Below are positions 23,401 to 33,813 of a stretch of DNA of 64,000 nucleotides, piece after piece. The stretch's first letter is position 1. Each line of letters begins with the position of its first letter. Source of the stretch: Rhynchospora pubera (taxonomy: Eukaryota; Streptophyta; Magnoliopsida; Poales; Cyperaceae); the NCBI GenBank assembly GCA_028095005.1, contig CM051459.1:21872699-21936698 (forward strand), read 5' to 3'. Made by a program: the position numbers and the translations under genes. Under the pieces are notes generated by a model. The model was not told the DNA's origin, made no database searches, and worked only from the letters and a program-made list of their open reading frames with translations.

Positions 23401-23666
23401 ATTTTGAGTTAGATTTCCAAAAGGTACCAATCTTGTGTGACAATACTAGTGCCATCCTTATATCCAAAAATCCGGTATTGCACTCTAGAACCAAGCACAT
23501 AGAGATACGACATCATTTTATCCGTGATCATGTTGAGAAAGGTGATGTGGAATTGGTCTACATCGACACAAAGGAGCAAATCGCCGATATCTTCACCAAA
23601 CCTCTTCCAACACAACAACATCTTGAACTTAGGTTCAAACTTGGTATGCTTGAACTCAAAGATTAA
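20484..23666 (+). CDS. pol: Sirevirus Pol: protease, integrase, reverse transcriptase, RNase H
   Basis: The frame opens at 20484 without an ATG and ends at 23666, about 1060 codons. In order: aspartic protease with IIDSGCSHHM (DSG at 20526); the integrase HHCC zinc finger (WHRRLGH ... CEAC, 20905-21024); integrase catalytic Asp in HMDLFGP, Asp in RSDHGREF and Glu in NGVVERKNRT; reverse transcriptase with KARLVAQGFKQ, FQMDVKSAFLNG, LYGLKQAPRAWY and an intact YVDD at 22719-22730; RNase H with YTDADFAGD, TAEAEY and CDN. Protease-integrase-RT-RNase H is the Ty1/copia order. All catalytic motifs look intact and there is no frameshift, so the element may be autonomous. The start depends on splicing, frameshift or reinitiation. 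Confidence 0.95.
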   Translation, partial: VCLLSSFKRSAWIIDSGCSHHMTGDESCFKTLEPFDGGEVTFGNNLRKSSIIGIGSVGNQNLTVFNVYLVDGLNYNLLSVSQLCDAGYYLKFDHSSCFVHQISDNSLVYTGQRKKDVYYLNFDHFTNGEQCFSAIATGSWLWHRRLGHVSLDSIKKLVKLKLVRGLPSHKLDLNGLCEACMKGKQTKSSFKTKEIISTTQPLQLLHMDLFGPINVLSISKKRYVFVVVDDYSRFTWVFFLAHKEEAFDHFVKFSNRVENEKGLKISRIRSDHGREFENAKFDELCIEKGYKQEFSAPRTPQQNGVVERKNRTLQELARTMLHEFAVPKFLWAEAVNTACHVVNRACIRSQLKKTPFELWFGHTPNISYFRVFGSKCFVLDESPKVTKFDAKSLPGIFVGYSTTSKAYRVYLPNSKVVIESINVKFDEKVLEESKEGNSIVGTQMEETTQEIESQPQAQPPVIIEEPLNRVDDILIGGETHEEGILDTTQNEMPHDDPQPQPSPQPVHEPPEVLREVSSHPLTNVIGDPREGVRTRSSLHQTIGHCAFVSQLEPKSFKEANVDPNWIVAMQEELNQFERNQVWELVPLPKGKQVIGTKWVFRNKLSEDGIVVRNKARLVAQGFKQQEGIDFEETFAPVARLESIRMLLAFAANKGFTLFQMDVKSAFLNGWIDEEVFVQQPPGFVDHFKPDHVYKLHKALYGLKQAPRAWYGRLCTFLLDNGFSRGKMDTTLFTKKRDDHLLLVQIYVDDIIFGSTNATLAQEFSSLMSSEFEMSMMGELTFFLGLQIKQLKDGIFVNQVKYAKELVKKFGVEDSKSLDTPMGKSANIDADEKGKPMDITLYRGMIGSLLYLTASRPDIMYAVCLCARYQANPKESHHKAVKRILRYVKGTQNLGLWYGRQTELDLLGYTDADFAGDRMDRKSTSGTCQFLGGSLVSWSSRKQTSVALSTAEAEYVAAGSCCTQLLWMMQTLRDFELDFQKVPILCDNTSAILISKNPVLHSRTKHIEIRHHFIRDHVEKGDVELVYIDTKEQIADIFTKPLPTQQHLELRFKLGMLELKD

Positions 23667-23800
23667 ATTTATGCATGTCATGGTGTTGTCTTTGTTGTTT
23701 GGAGCTTATTTCAGTTTAAATTGATTTTGAAAACCTTGAAAAATAAGTTTTTAACTATTTTTGTCTCAATTTTCTGAATCTTCTGGTTTTCTGGACTCTG

Positions 23801-24312
23801 GCGTTACACAACGCCATTCAGCGTCGTGCAACGCAAGAGTAACGTTAGTTTAAAATGAATTTTGAATTCTGTCGAGTTGAACGTTGTACAACGCTCCATA
23901 CCGTTGCACAACGCTGGTTTGTTTTTGTCTTGTAACGTTGCACAACGCTGACTATCGTTGTACAACGCTGGCTTTGTATTTTCTTTTTCCTTCGCTGAAT
24001 TTTAAAAATTTGTCGAGTTCAACGTTATACAACGCTGATCACCGTTGTAAAACGCCTTTCTGTTTCTTTTTACTTACCGTTGTACAACGCTGTTCACCGT
24101 TGTAAGACGTTGTTTTATTTTTTTTATTTTATTTATTTTATTTTCTATTTTGTTTGGCTTTAGTGTTGTACAACGCCCTTTAACGTTGCACAACGCTGGT
24201 GGTAGCGTTACCCATCGCTACTCAGCGTTGTACAACGGAGCAGTCAGTTTCTGCTCATTTTTCGCTGTTTTGACTTCTGCGTTGTACAACGCCCTTTGGC
24301 GTTAAGTAACGG
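23801..24312. repeat. Eight paired 14-bp palindromes between pol and ORF3
   Basis: The LTR palindrome recurs here, again in pairs with an exact 6-bp spacer. Pairs start at 23801, 23881, 23935, 24022, 24077, 24163, 24205 and 24279. Copies are more diverged than in the LTR (for example GCGTTACCCATCGC at 24205), and the second member often starts with C or T in place of G. Spacers again mostly begin T or C and end A. The array stops about 400 bp before the ORF3 ATG. Confidence 0.92.
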
Positions 24313-24343
24313 TGGACGCGTTTTTTTTTAACTGTTGCGACCC

Positions 24344-24560
24344 CACCTCTTCTTCTTCTTCTTCCTATTTTCTCTCAAATCCGAGCCCCTTCTATTTTCT
24401 CTCTCTTTCTCTCCAACTCACACCCCTTCATCTCTCTCTCTCAATACTCTCTCAACTCTCTCTCTCCACTCCAACCAATACCACCAAAATACTCCTCTCT
24501 CTCTCCTCTCCACTCTCATACCCTCAATTTTCTCTATCTCTCTCTCTATCCCTCAATCCA
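24344..24560 (+). promoter_or_regulatory. Pyrimidine-rich tract upstream of ORF3
   Basis: About 215 bp almost entirely of C and T (CTTCTT and CTCTCT runs), then ACCCTAGCC. It resembles plant 5' UTR/promoter pyrimidine patches and may be the leader of an ORF3 transcript. No TATA box is seen. Confidence 0.4.
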
Positions 24561-24712
24561 CCGAAACCCTAGCCACCGCCATCACCGTCAATTCCGGCGA
24601 TCCGACCGTCGGATTTTCGATCGGCTTCGGTTCTGTGCTCTCCAAGGCCATCTCACCCTCTCCGGCTCTTCAATTTAAAGGTTTAGCCTCATCCTTTCTC
24701 TCTCATTTTTCA

Positions 24713-26023
24713 ATGGCACCGAAAACCGCAACCAACAAACGGTCTAAGCGCAACCCCAAGGGCGCTTCCTCCTCCAACCCACCGGTTCAAACCGATCAAA
24801 CCGATCAACCGATCCCAATGGATATACCCCCGGTACCCGTGGATTGGACCCTCTCATCCTCCAACAATTACCTCTTCAAGGACTCGGTCTCATACATGCA
24901 CTTTTGCCAATACCGCGATGTCAATCGCGAGTGTTCCGAGTGCTTCTACTTCGAGCACCCGTATGGGGTATACTATTTGAATCCAAGAGAATTAACTTGG
25001 ATCAAGGAAAGGATCGAATATTGGAACATGGCGGGTCTTCTCGCACATTCTCAACCATACAACCCGTCTTTGATCAAGCTCTTCTATGCCAATCTCACAA
25101 TGACGTGGACCGAGGGCCACCCAACCGCCAACTCTTATGTCCTCGGTCGCCACATCTCCATCACCGAGCAAACATTGGCCAATCTCCTTAGCCTCGACAA
25201 TGACAACTTGGAGATTTACATCCATGCTACTTGGCCACGTGAGTTGCCTCCTTATGATGAATTTCACCGATTCTTTTATTGTTGGAGGAACTACACCGCT
25301 CGTCAATTCACCGCCACCGAGCTCCCGGCTTTGCACCGCCTTCTCTTCCTCTTCATCAACAATATCATCACTCCGAAGGCAACAATCAAAACAAATGTGG
25401 AGCAATTCGCCGTATTTCTCCTTCGGTCTCTCCTTGAGATGAATCAAAAGGTGAATCTCCCTTATATCATGCTTGCTCATATGGCACGGGTCGATACCTC
25501 TTCTCGCTTCTCATTTCCATATGCCCACATCATCCAATCTATTCTTATCGAAAACGGCATCCCTCATGACACACCCCTTTGGGGCGAACCCGTGCCCGAG
25601 AATGCCATTGCCACTCCCGAAAATCTCATGGCATTTCTCAATGTTACCGGATGGGTGGCCCAAGATGATGACTCCATTGTGCCCGGTCCTTTCCACCGCA
25701 ACAACTACCTCTTCCGGCCCAATGCCACTATAAACCAATATGAAGAGATAGGCAATGAACCATTGCATGTGCCCGGCGGACGGGTGGAGGGTCAAGGCGC
25801 ACCGCAAGACTTCCATGCTTACCTTGATGCCAAATTCGCCGCCTTGACCACTCACATTGACACGCGGTTCAACACAATTGAAGAAAACTTGACCGCTTAC
25901 CAAGCCAAGACCGATGCCTCGATCACTCATCTCAAGGATGAGATGATCAATCTTTGGGGAAGGATGGAGCTCCATCTCAAAAGAGGATCCGGTAGTGGTG
26001 CGGGAGATGATGATGAGGAGTGA
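24713..26023 (+). CDS. Third ORF of the Sirevirus, function unknown (436 aa)
   Basis: An intact frame after pol, in the place of the 'env-like' or extra ORF of some Sireviruses. The first ATG (MAPKTATNKRSKRN) is at 24713; the frame is open further upstream, but only through a pyrimidine tract coding Phe/Leu/Ser repeats. Residues ~5-20 are basic, like a nuclear localisation signal. The middle (~45-330, with YLNPRELTWIKERIEYW and LGRHISITEQTLANLLSL) resembles the 'putative plant transposon protein' domain found in plant retroelement ORFs, from memory. Residues ~365-420 look like a coiled coil, and the tail is acidic (GDDDEE). No transmembrane helix is evident, so an envelope role is not supported. 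Its own promoter may lie in the palindrome array upstream. Confidence 0.8.
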   Translation: MAPKTATNKRSKRNPKGASSSNPPVQTDQTDQPIPMDIPPVPVDWTLSSSNNYLFKDSVSYMHFCQYRDVNRECSECFYFEHPYGVYYLNPRELTWIKERIEYWNMAGLLAHSQPYNPSLIKLFYANLTMTWTEGHPTANSYVLGRHISITEQTLANLLSLDNDNLEIYIHATWPRELPPYDEFHRFFYCWRNYTARQFTATELPALHRLLFLFINNIITPKATIKTNVEQFAVFLLRSLLEMNQKVNLPYIMLAHMARVDTSSRFSFPYAHIIQSILIENGIPHDTPLWGEPVPENAIATPENLMAFLNVTGWVAQDDDSIVPGPFHRNNYLFRPNATINQYEEIGNEPLHVPGGRVEGQGAPQDFHAYLDAKFAALTTHIDTRFNTIEENLTAYQAKTDASITHLKDEMINLWGRMELHLKRGSGSGAGDDDEE

Positions 26024-26366
26024 TTCTAGCCGAAACCCTCTCCAAGCCTTAGCCCTCTCTTTTTTCTTTATTTGCTTTGATTTTCGTAGTTTATTTGCCA
26101 TTCGTATCTTTTGTGTGATCTTTCGGTGTTTTTGAGTGTCTTAATTATGCTAGATGGATTTGTTTTGTTTTATGGATGATGAATGAATGATGTTTTGTTT
26201 TTAATGAATTATGTTATGTATTAATGTATTTTGTTTGTGCTAAATGGTGTTGTTTTAGCCTTTCTCCTTTATTATGCATGCATGGTATACAATTGTTAGT
26301 TTAAGCCCTCTTTAAACCTTGTTAGATACCCCTAATCAAATGAACTTAGTGGCCAAATTCTTTTCG

Positions 26367-26444
26367 AAAGGGGGAGGATTCTTATGGTTTGTCATCAAGG
26401 GCATTTTGGGTATTCTTTTCCCTAATTGCAAAAAGGGGGAGAAT
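26367..26444 (+). promoter_or_regulatory. Two extra polypurine-tract copies
   Basis: AAAGGGGGAGG at 26367 and AAAAAGGGGGAGAATT near 26430 repeat the theme of the functional tract at 26518. Multiple polypurine copies before the 3' LTR are a known Sirevirus habit. Confidence 0.65.
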
Positions 26445-26517
26445 TAGGTAATTTGGGTTATTCCGCCTTGTTGTATCAAGTCCCAAATATACCTTAGGTG
26501 TTGTTTTGCAACTCGGC

Positions 26518-26530
26518 AAAAGGGGGAGAT
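26518..26530 (+). promoter_or_regulatory. 3' polypurine tract
   Basis: AAAAGGGGGAGAT directly abuts the TG of the 3' LTR at 26531; it would prime plus-strand DNA synthesis. Confidence 0.92.
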
Positions 26531-28101
26531 TGTTGGTTAAACATTTTCTCTCGATTTGCCGATTTGCAAAACAACACCGAAACCTTTGAACTAACATCTC
26601 TCTTTAGTGTTTTATAGCTAAATTTATTGAAGAATGGATTAAAGCAAGTGTGGCACTTAGTTTGGAGCTTCAAGAGATTGCTTTGGTCTAGTTAGAGTCA
26701 ATATTTAAGGTTTAATTAATCTCTAAACTAATCTCAATCAATTTGCTGGTAAAATGCTCAGTTTTTCTGTCCAGCGTCATACAACGCCAGTGGCCGTTAC
26801 ACAACGCTGCGTTAATTCGATTTTTAAATTGCAAAATCTCTGACAAGGTTGGAACAGCGTTACACAACGCTCAGTAGCGTTGTGCAACGCTAGTTCATTT
26901 GTTTTTAAACCAGTTAAATCTTTTTTTCCCCTTGTCAGAACGTTGTGCAACGCTAAGTAACGTTACACAACCTTTCCACCCCTACGTTGTGTAACGCCAC
27001 TCAGCGTTGTACAACGCAGTATGCAGCAGGCGTCTCTGCATTGCTCAGACATCGATCTGCATCGATGCTGCATGCATGATGCCATGTTCCATACATTGTT
27101 GCGTTGTGTAACGCTCTAAAATTCGCTCAAACTTCGCTTTTACGCCCTGGTCGCGTAGAGCAACGCTGACTAGCGTTGTGCAACGGCGACGTTGTGTGAC
27201 GCCAGTCAGCGTCGTATGACGTTCTGACAATATTGTTTGAGTTTGTCAGTTCTGCCTTGTTCTCCTCTTGACTTCGTTGTGCAACGCTATGCAGCGTTAC
27301 ACAACGCTCTGACATGTTCCAACGGAACTGTCGAGGTTCTCCTTTGGATTCTGCTAAAGCGTTGTGCAACGCTATACAGCGTTACACAACGCCCTGACAA
27401 CTCATAACGTTATTGTCTGTGACCGTTTGATTTTTCAACGGCTATTTCAGCGTTGTACAACGCCATATAGCGTTGTATAACGCCAGAGTCTGTTTTGACT
27501 GGTCTTTGAAGCTGTTGGCGCCCTCTATAAATATGGGGCCTCTTGGAACTGTTTAGATACTTTTGAAACCTTTGAAACTCCTCCCTTTTGAGCTCCAACC
27601 AGTTAGACATTATACTCTCTTGTGTTTGAGCATTATTTTAGCAAAATCATTGAGATTAGAGTGTGCTAAACCAATCCACTAGTGTTAATTGCTAGATTAG
27701 TTGAGTGATTTGGTTAGAGCCTCTATCCTTTGTGCATTTGAGATTGTTTAATCGAGTTAGGCCAATCCACCTTGAGAGTGATTGTAACAAGGTGATTTGG
27801 TTCGAAGTTGTAGTCCCGTTCGTGTGGAATTGAACGGAGCGCGCCCATTTCGAGGTTGCGAAACTCCCGGAGACGTACGACTAAGGCTAGCTCTTCCTAG
27901 CGGGTCGGAACTCCGTAATACATCGCGTGTTCAATTTCTCTCTCTCTTTCTCTCTTTATTATCTTGCTTGAATTGAATTGCTTGTGCTTTGATTGTTTGT
28001 ATTAGACCAAGTTTGAATTGAACCGAATATTGACCATACCGGTTTAGAAATTCGTTTTGTGCCTATTCACCCCCCCTCTAGGCCTATTTTTAGGGACAAC
28101 A
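26531..28101 (+). repeat. 3' LTR of the Sirevirus
   Basis: 1571 bp, the same length as the 5' LTR and without a difference in the stretches I compared by eye. It contains the second copy of the nine palindrome pairs (26774-27483) and TATA box (27536). Confidence 0.97.
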
Positions 28102-28260
28102 GTTCTAAAATGGATTTTTCATTTTATGCGTTCCATTGTTCTAAAACGGATTTCTATGTCTGTTCCATTTCTGAAACAAAACTTTCGTTTCCTTTCCGTT
28201 TGGACGGAATGGAAAGGAACAACATTCGAAACGTTAGGTATTGACAGGCCTACTTGCAAG

Positions 28261-28910
28261 TATCAAGTATAATATGATAATAGATTGCATTTTAGGCCTG
28301 GAGTGATAAAGCGTTAATTAGATTGGTCGGTGATATGTTTACTCAGGGGATTACAGCATCCGATTAGTTAAATGAAGACCAATTCAAAACAAATAAATCA
28401 GATTAGGTTTTCTATTACAAAGTTAAGAGCACTTAACATTGAACTAACTTCAGTTCAAGTCTGCTAAATACTCTCTTGCTAAATCGCCCTCCATTTTCAT
28501 CCACGTGAGTGAATTTTACATACAAATTCAAATTTTATACAAAGGTAATACTTGTCGAAATTTGTAGATAGTTGACATTTAATTTTACAATTAACAGGAT
28601 AAAATTTCTTAGTGGAACGAATGAGCTCGAACTAGGCAAATCAATACGCTGCATTTCTAAGGATCAAAAGAAGCTAGAAAAATTATTAAAATAAAAAGAG
28701 AAGCTAGAAAAAATATATAAATCTGTGATATTATGAACACTTTCTATTGTTTTTTTTCCCCCCGAAACTTTCTGCAACAGCGGTAAGGCTTTATATCAAA
28801 GCTATAACATTTAACCATTGACTAACTAAAATAACAACATCAACTAAACGTACGCCGATATACAACAACAAATTAAAATGCTGGATGTGATGAATTGAAA
28901 ATCATATTAA
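28261..28910. other. Intergenic AT-rich stretch
   Basis: No gene, RNA or clear element is visible here. Confidence 0.55.
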
Positions 28911-28945
28911 CTAGCTATTGCATCGCGCTTCGCGCAATGTAAGAT
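28911..28945 (-). mobile_element. Candidate Helitron 3' terminus (minus strand)
   Basis: Read on the minus strand: a short GC hairpin (GCGC-GAA-GCGC), about 10 nt, then CTAG followed by T. Helitron 3' ends have this arrangement (hairpin, CTRR, insertion before T). The body would extend to higher coordinates, where possible minus-strand exons lie. The 5' TC end was not located. Confidence 0.33.
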
Positions 28946-31900
28946 CGACATGAAGTGATTATGTTGTTTGGTTTAGCAGATTCGTTGTTTGTTAATAGCA
29001 GATTCAAGATCAATCTGAGTTGATTTTGACTGTTTACCAAGTAGATAAACTGAGAAAGGGAAAATGAGAACCCCAGTTGAAGGGTATTTCTGGATAAACA
29101 ATAAGAGTTAGGAAAAGGTGAAGGGTATTTCTATACCGGGACCATCTGATGCAGTTGAAACTCTATAAAAGGCAGCAAAAGTAAGTCCATAAGATCTAGA
29201 ACCAAGAGAATTTGTTTATGTATAGGTGGTACAAAGTAATTGCAATACAGAAAAAGATTAAATACTAAATCAAAGATTAATCATTATAAAGGAAAGGCTG
29301 ATTGCTTCAAAATGCCTTTCTTGCTACCGAGCTTGTTCCAAAATGATTTTGTGCTTCTCGATGGTGGATTTTTCAACCAAGCTTGCTGAAACAAATGCAC
29401 AATAATATCATCTGTATGAGCTAGATATAGAAATAAGCATATGCAGATTCACATGTGATGCGCAAAACCGTAGTGGGTTGTTTGGAAAATACATGTGGAT
29501 GGTGTTGTTTTCTGTACTGAGAAAGTTGGTGTTTAAATGCATATATTATTTTGTTCACGGTACCAGATATAATATAGTCTATCAAGTTAGCAATGGGATA
29601 AGCTGAAAATACAGCATGAATTCCTTTTTTCCAATAATGATATTGCTATGAAAATGTTATGTAGTTAGATAATGAGGTTTGTATTAGCAGAGCGAAAAAT
29701 TGAGCTTATTGATACGTGGATGGACTTATGCGTCCAGCAATGTTGTGACGGGAACCTGACAGCTTTTCGCTCTCTACTTTACTTGTTGGATCGAGTAGTG
29801 ATGTTTGTTCTTTTCCAGGTTCATCCTTGGTGATGTCAACACTGAATGATGGCAGTACCATGAGTAGGTTTTTTTTGTGCTCTTTTGTTTAACAGTAAAT
29901 GACAAAACAATAGCATGGGTTATAAAAAAATACACACCTTTTGTGCTGCAGCGGCTCCCGGTTTGTAAAAAGCACTCTTTTTGCAGCAATGTGTGTTGGA
30001 TGGCATTTTTCTTCATGGAGAGGCCGCTTCCTGTATTGGAAATAATGGATTTCAATTCAATGAATAAGATAGGCATAATCGATAGCGAAATAAGCATATT
30101 GTATATTTTTTTGGTGTTATTATTTTTATTTGTTCTGTAAAAAAGAATCTTCGGTGTGTTATTATTGGAAAAGTAGGCTAGCATGTTTACAACCATAATT
30201 TTATGCTGGTTCCCCAAATTCATAAAGGCAAAAAATTGTAACCATTTTTTAAACAATGTTATTTGGAATCGACAAAGTTGTTTTTCTATGTTGTGAGGCC
30301 AGTAAAGATGCTGGTGTGTTAGGTTAACAATCAGGTTCCTATACTATGTTAATCTGCACGAATATAACCTTTCTCCAGTCTATGGAAGTTTCAGGTTTAT
30401 CTGAAGGTGGTGTCGTGGCTGGTATCGCTGGTGGCGGTGCAGAGATAGATGATTCTAGCAAAGGGTTTTCTGGGTGATTCTGCTCATGTTAGATGTGCTG
30501 ATCTGGGGCATGTTTACTGTGGTAACGATGCAAAAGAAGGGGTATTTGACAGGCAGTGTTTATTAAAATTATTACTTTTATTTTTTATCGTAACTATATA
30601 TATAGTTCTGTACCTTTCTGTTGGGTTCCATTGTTCTTTCACGGAATGCTTTTATGCGTACATGTCTATGGAATGGAAAATACAAAGGATCAAATTAGTA
30701 TAGAGAAAAACAAATGGAATTGTAAAGAAGCTAATACATGAAAGTGAGAACGAATTATTGTAAGGTAGAAATACCAGGAGGCAATTCTTTATTTTACATT
30801 TTTCCTACAAGCGAAATCGCTTCGAAGAATGATAATGTTAATTTAGAGACATATGTACAGTCAATAAAAAGCTAGAACTAAATAAGCAAGCATAGGCTAT
30901 TAGTAATCCAAACTATGTCTAATTTTAGCAAGGTATAAAGATTTGACTTTGAAATGCCAATGTGATTATACCCCTTACCAATAAATACTTGCAAGAACTA
31001 ATAGTAGGAGATAGTTCATAATATTGGTATTTTATCGATCTGTAGTTCTTCCGAGTTTCAGTTGCAGGCAAAATTTTATTTTATTTAAAAGGCATCTCTT
31101 TCTTTTTTATTTTTTTAACTAATTAATATCTACAGCTTTGGAGTCTGTCAGGAATATTTTATTTTATTTTATTTACTGCAAAGCTGTAGCTAGATATAGA
31201 TTCATTAAAAAATAAAGAAGAAGATGGCACCTCCTCATGCTTCTATCTTAGAAGAACTACAACAAAGTTCCATTCTGATCTCCCTTTGCCTACTCTTTGT
31301 TGTTCTATGCCAGTGTTTCCCTGACAAAGCAAATTTACAAAAAGGGAAAAAAAAATAATATCATGTCATTTCCTTACATTGGCAAAAGAAATTCTTACCA
31401 TAGCTCCATTTCTTAGCAGCTAATTGTTTGAGGTAGTTTCATTAGAACAACATCAATTAGTTTCCAACATCCATACGCGGGCACTAATGAGATCTGTACA
31501 ATAACCTATCAAGGTTTAAGAATATATAGAATTTTATCAAACTAAAAGGAACAAAATATTTAATTTACTGCTATAAAGCATAGATAAAGGTCCTAAAAAA
31601 TAATATTTTAGACGTTAATAAGAAATCCTTCAAATATCACAGTAGTGAAGTTCTCAACTTGCTGATACTGAATAGCTCATGAATATAAAATTTCCATTTG
31701 AGGTAACAGTATGAATACAACCACAGTTATAATATCCATTGACACTTTAATATAGAACCACAGTTAAAAACATATAATTAAATAATCTTGATGTACAGCG
31801 AGATTTTTGAACATTGTATAAAAATAGCAATCATGTTATTCTAGTAATAAATACCATACTAAAATAGTTTCACCATAAACACCTTTCAATGAATAATCTG

Positions 31901-33273
31901 TGTAACAATTTGGTTATTCAGACAATCTAATTAATATTCGATAACCTACTTACAGTATGTATAGAACTATTTCTTACTTGTCGGTTGAGGTTTTTCTTTG
32001 TAGCATCAATCATTATTGAATGCACCCATAACTGCTTGATTTCTTGACAATACTCATAACTGGCAAAAAAATGCAAAATTGAGCAAATGAATGAGCAATA
32101 AATAAAAAAAAATGATAACTGACTTTTCAGGCTAATAATGTAGACAATCTTATTTAGTAAATAAAAATAACACGATTGATACAATAATTAATCTAGATGA
32201 GATATTCATCAAAATATATAATATACATGACCCATATGACCAATAGAAGCAATAAGTTGTTGAATGGACTCATCAAACAAACTCAAATTGATCGATAATA
32301 AGTATGGAAATCTAGAATTTATTTAGAACAACGATCCTATTTTCAAATGACTTGTAAAAGTGAGGGGAACTATTTAGAAGATCACCTGGTACCTCACTCA
32401 ATAGAAGATGCTACTATAACTGAACAACAACTCGATCTCTTCTTCTTTCTCAATTCCCTGGAAAGGAAACAAATTTCTTATATTTCAATGCAGTGTAATG
32501 AGAAGAAGCAACGATAGGACGACTAAATTAAATGAAGAGAAAAAGAAATAACTGCCATATCTGCTCCCATTCCAAAGAGAAAGTAAAGAATAGGCGATCC
32601 CTACAACTGACGCAGAAGGGCTACCTCGAAGCTTGGTGAGATCTGGAGTCGAAAAGGGGAGACTGTGACGGCCAACACCGATGTTGTCTCTCTACTCTTG
32701 TAATTGTTTGTTCCACACTGAGTAATCTACCTGATGATCAAATAGTGCCAACAACAATCACCAAAAGAAACACCTTTTTCCATATCTACCAGAATATTTT
32801 TACAGTGGAGAGAGCCAAATGGAGAAGATTAGTACTCACCTGATGAAAAGGAGTCCAGAGATCCTATGCTGCAAGGATTCGTTCATAGTAGGAGAAATTA
32901 ATTTGAGTCTTTTTGTTTTTATCCATGATATCTGGTACATAAAAATCAAAGAACTAAAGTTTAGTGAGGAAAGAAAAAATAGCAAAATAGATGAAAGAAA
33001 ACAAACCTAGCTAGAAACGAAATAACAACAAAAAAAAAAGAGAGGAAGAGATACTCCATTGGCTGAGGTGTTCAAATCACAGTAGCAGTGGGAACATGAA
33101 GAGAGGTAAGGTACTTAAATCGGAAAACCTAGATCACTACGACCTCTGAATACTCTTCTCATAAATCTAGCACCCAAAATCAGATAGAGAAAACTTAGAA
33201 ATTGTTCAAACAAAGGATTATTAACGTTTTAGAATGATTTCTTAAGCTTATTCAGCTGAGATAGGGGGGTCAC
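28946..33273. other. Gene-poor stretch, possibly the body of a Helitron
   Basis: No intact gene. On the minus strand a few blocks look exon-like, for example 32580-32700 and 32395-32461, each after a pyrimidine-AG acceptor. Codes are short and unrecognised. They may be captured gene pieces or a non-coding transcript. Confidence 0.3.
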
Positions 33274-33413
33274 CTGATAAGGATCTTCTCCAAGTTGAGA
33301 TCACTAAAATCTAGAATGCTTGATCGGCAGGAACAGTGACAACGGCACCGATCGAGCTCATCAAGCAGAGCCTCTCGTCGGTCTGCCACCACTCTCAACG
33401 TCCCTCTTTTCAT
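33274..33413 (-). pseudogene. Possible first exon of an unknown minus-strand gene
   Basis: An ATG at 33413 (minus) opens 46 codons beginning MKRGTLRVVADRREALL and ending at a CTTATCAG|GTGACC donor at 33274. Upstream on that strand is a leader with CTAGGGTTTCTCC and a CT run (GA on the + strand, 33487-33513), as in many plant 5' UTRs. I do not recognise the peptide, and downstream exons do not assemble. Confidence 0.25.
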
Positions 33414-33486
33414 CTCCTGACTTCGCAGATTGATCGACCTCCTTGTTCAGCCGATGTTGCGCCGTGAGGAGAAACCCTAGACTCAG

Positions 33487-33513
33487 CGAAGAGAGAGAGA
33501 GAGAGAGAGAGAG
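33487..33513. repeat. (GA)n microsatellite
   Basis: About 27 bp of GA repeats in the presumed leader of the minus-strand candidate exon. Confidence 0.9.
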
Positions 33514-33813
33514 AACAGCTCTAGATCTGGAGTATGGACGAACATTCGCGAGAGCGCCAGGAAAAGGAAGCGAAAAAGTCAGTGGAAGCCATGATCGATC
33601 AACCGTGATGAGTCATCTCGTGTGGCACGGCAGAGAAAGCGGGCCCAGTTTGAACATGAAGAAGGAACGAAATGAGGAAGAAAAAAAGAGGAATCACGGA
33701 GCTGATGAAGAGAGAGAGGCAGAAAATCTAGCGACGGAACCTCCGGTGGAGACGAACGGAGCAGATCCAATCCATCTGCGTAGAGAAAAAAATAGACGAT
33801 ACAGATAATTGAA

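Larger units (their letters stand above)
16389..28101 (+). mobile_element. Full-length Sirevirus-type Ty1/copia retrotransposon
   Basis: An 11,713-bp element, flanked by the 5-bp repeat GTTCT (16384-16388, 28102-28106). Both LTRs are 1571 bp (16389-17959 and 26531-28101), begin TGTTGG and end CAACA, and look identical. Internal order: primer site, gag (18020), pol with protease-integrase-RT-RNase H order of Ty1/copia (20484), then a third ORF (24713) and a polypurine tract. The long Gag, the extra ORF after pol and several GGGGGAG tracts upstream of the 3' LTR fit the Sirevirus genus. All three ORFs are open, so the insertion is recent and may be mobile. Confidence 0.97.
16181..28252. mobile_element. 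Ac/Ds-like hAT MITE, copy 3, split by the Sirevirus
   Basis: The flanks 16173-16180 and 28253-28260 are both CTTGCAAG, an 8-bp target duplication. Left end TAATTGTGTCAAAC and right end TTGACAGGCCTA are degenerate versions of the family termini, and the interior is rich in CCGTTTC/GGAACG. Once the retrotransposon (16389-28101) and its 5-bp duplication are removed, the MITE is about 355 bp. It was present before the retrotransposon inserted. Confidence 0.8.

Noticed and set aside
24335..24712. Upstream extension of ORF3
   Set aside because: It has no ATG and translates the pyrimidine tract to Phe/Leu/Ser repeats; the first ATG at 24713 begins normal protein sequence.
24713..26023. Envelope glycoprotein
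   Set aside because: Position fits an env-like ORF, but no signal peptide or membrane segment is visible.
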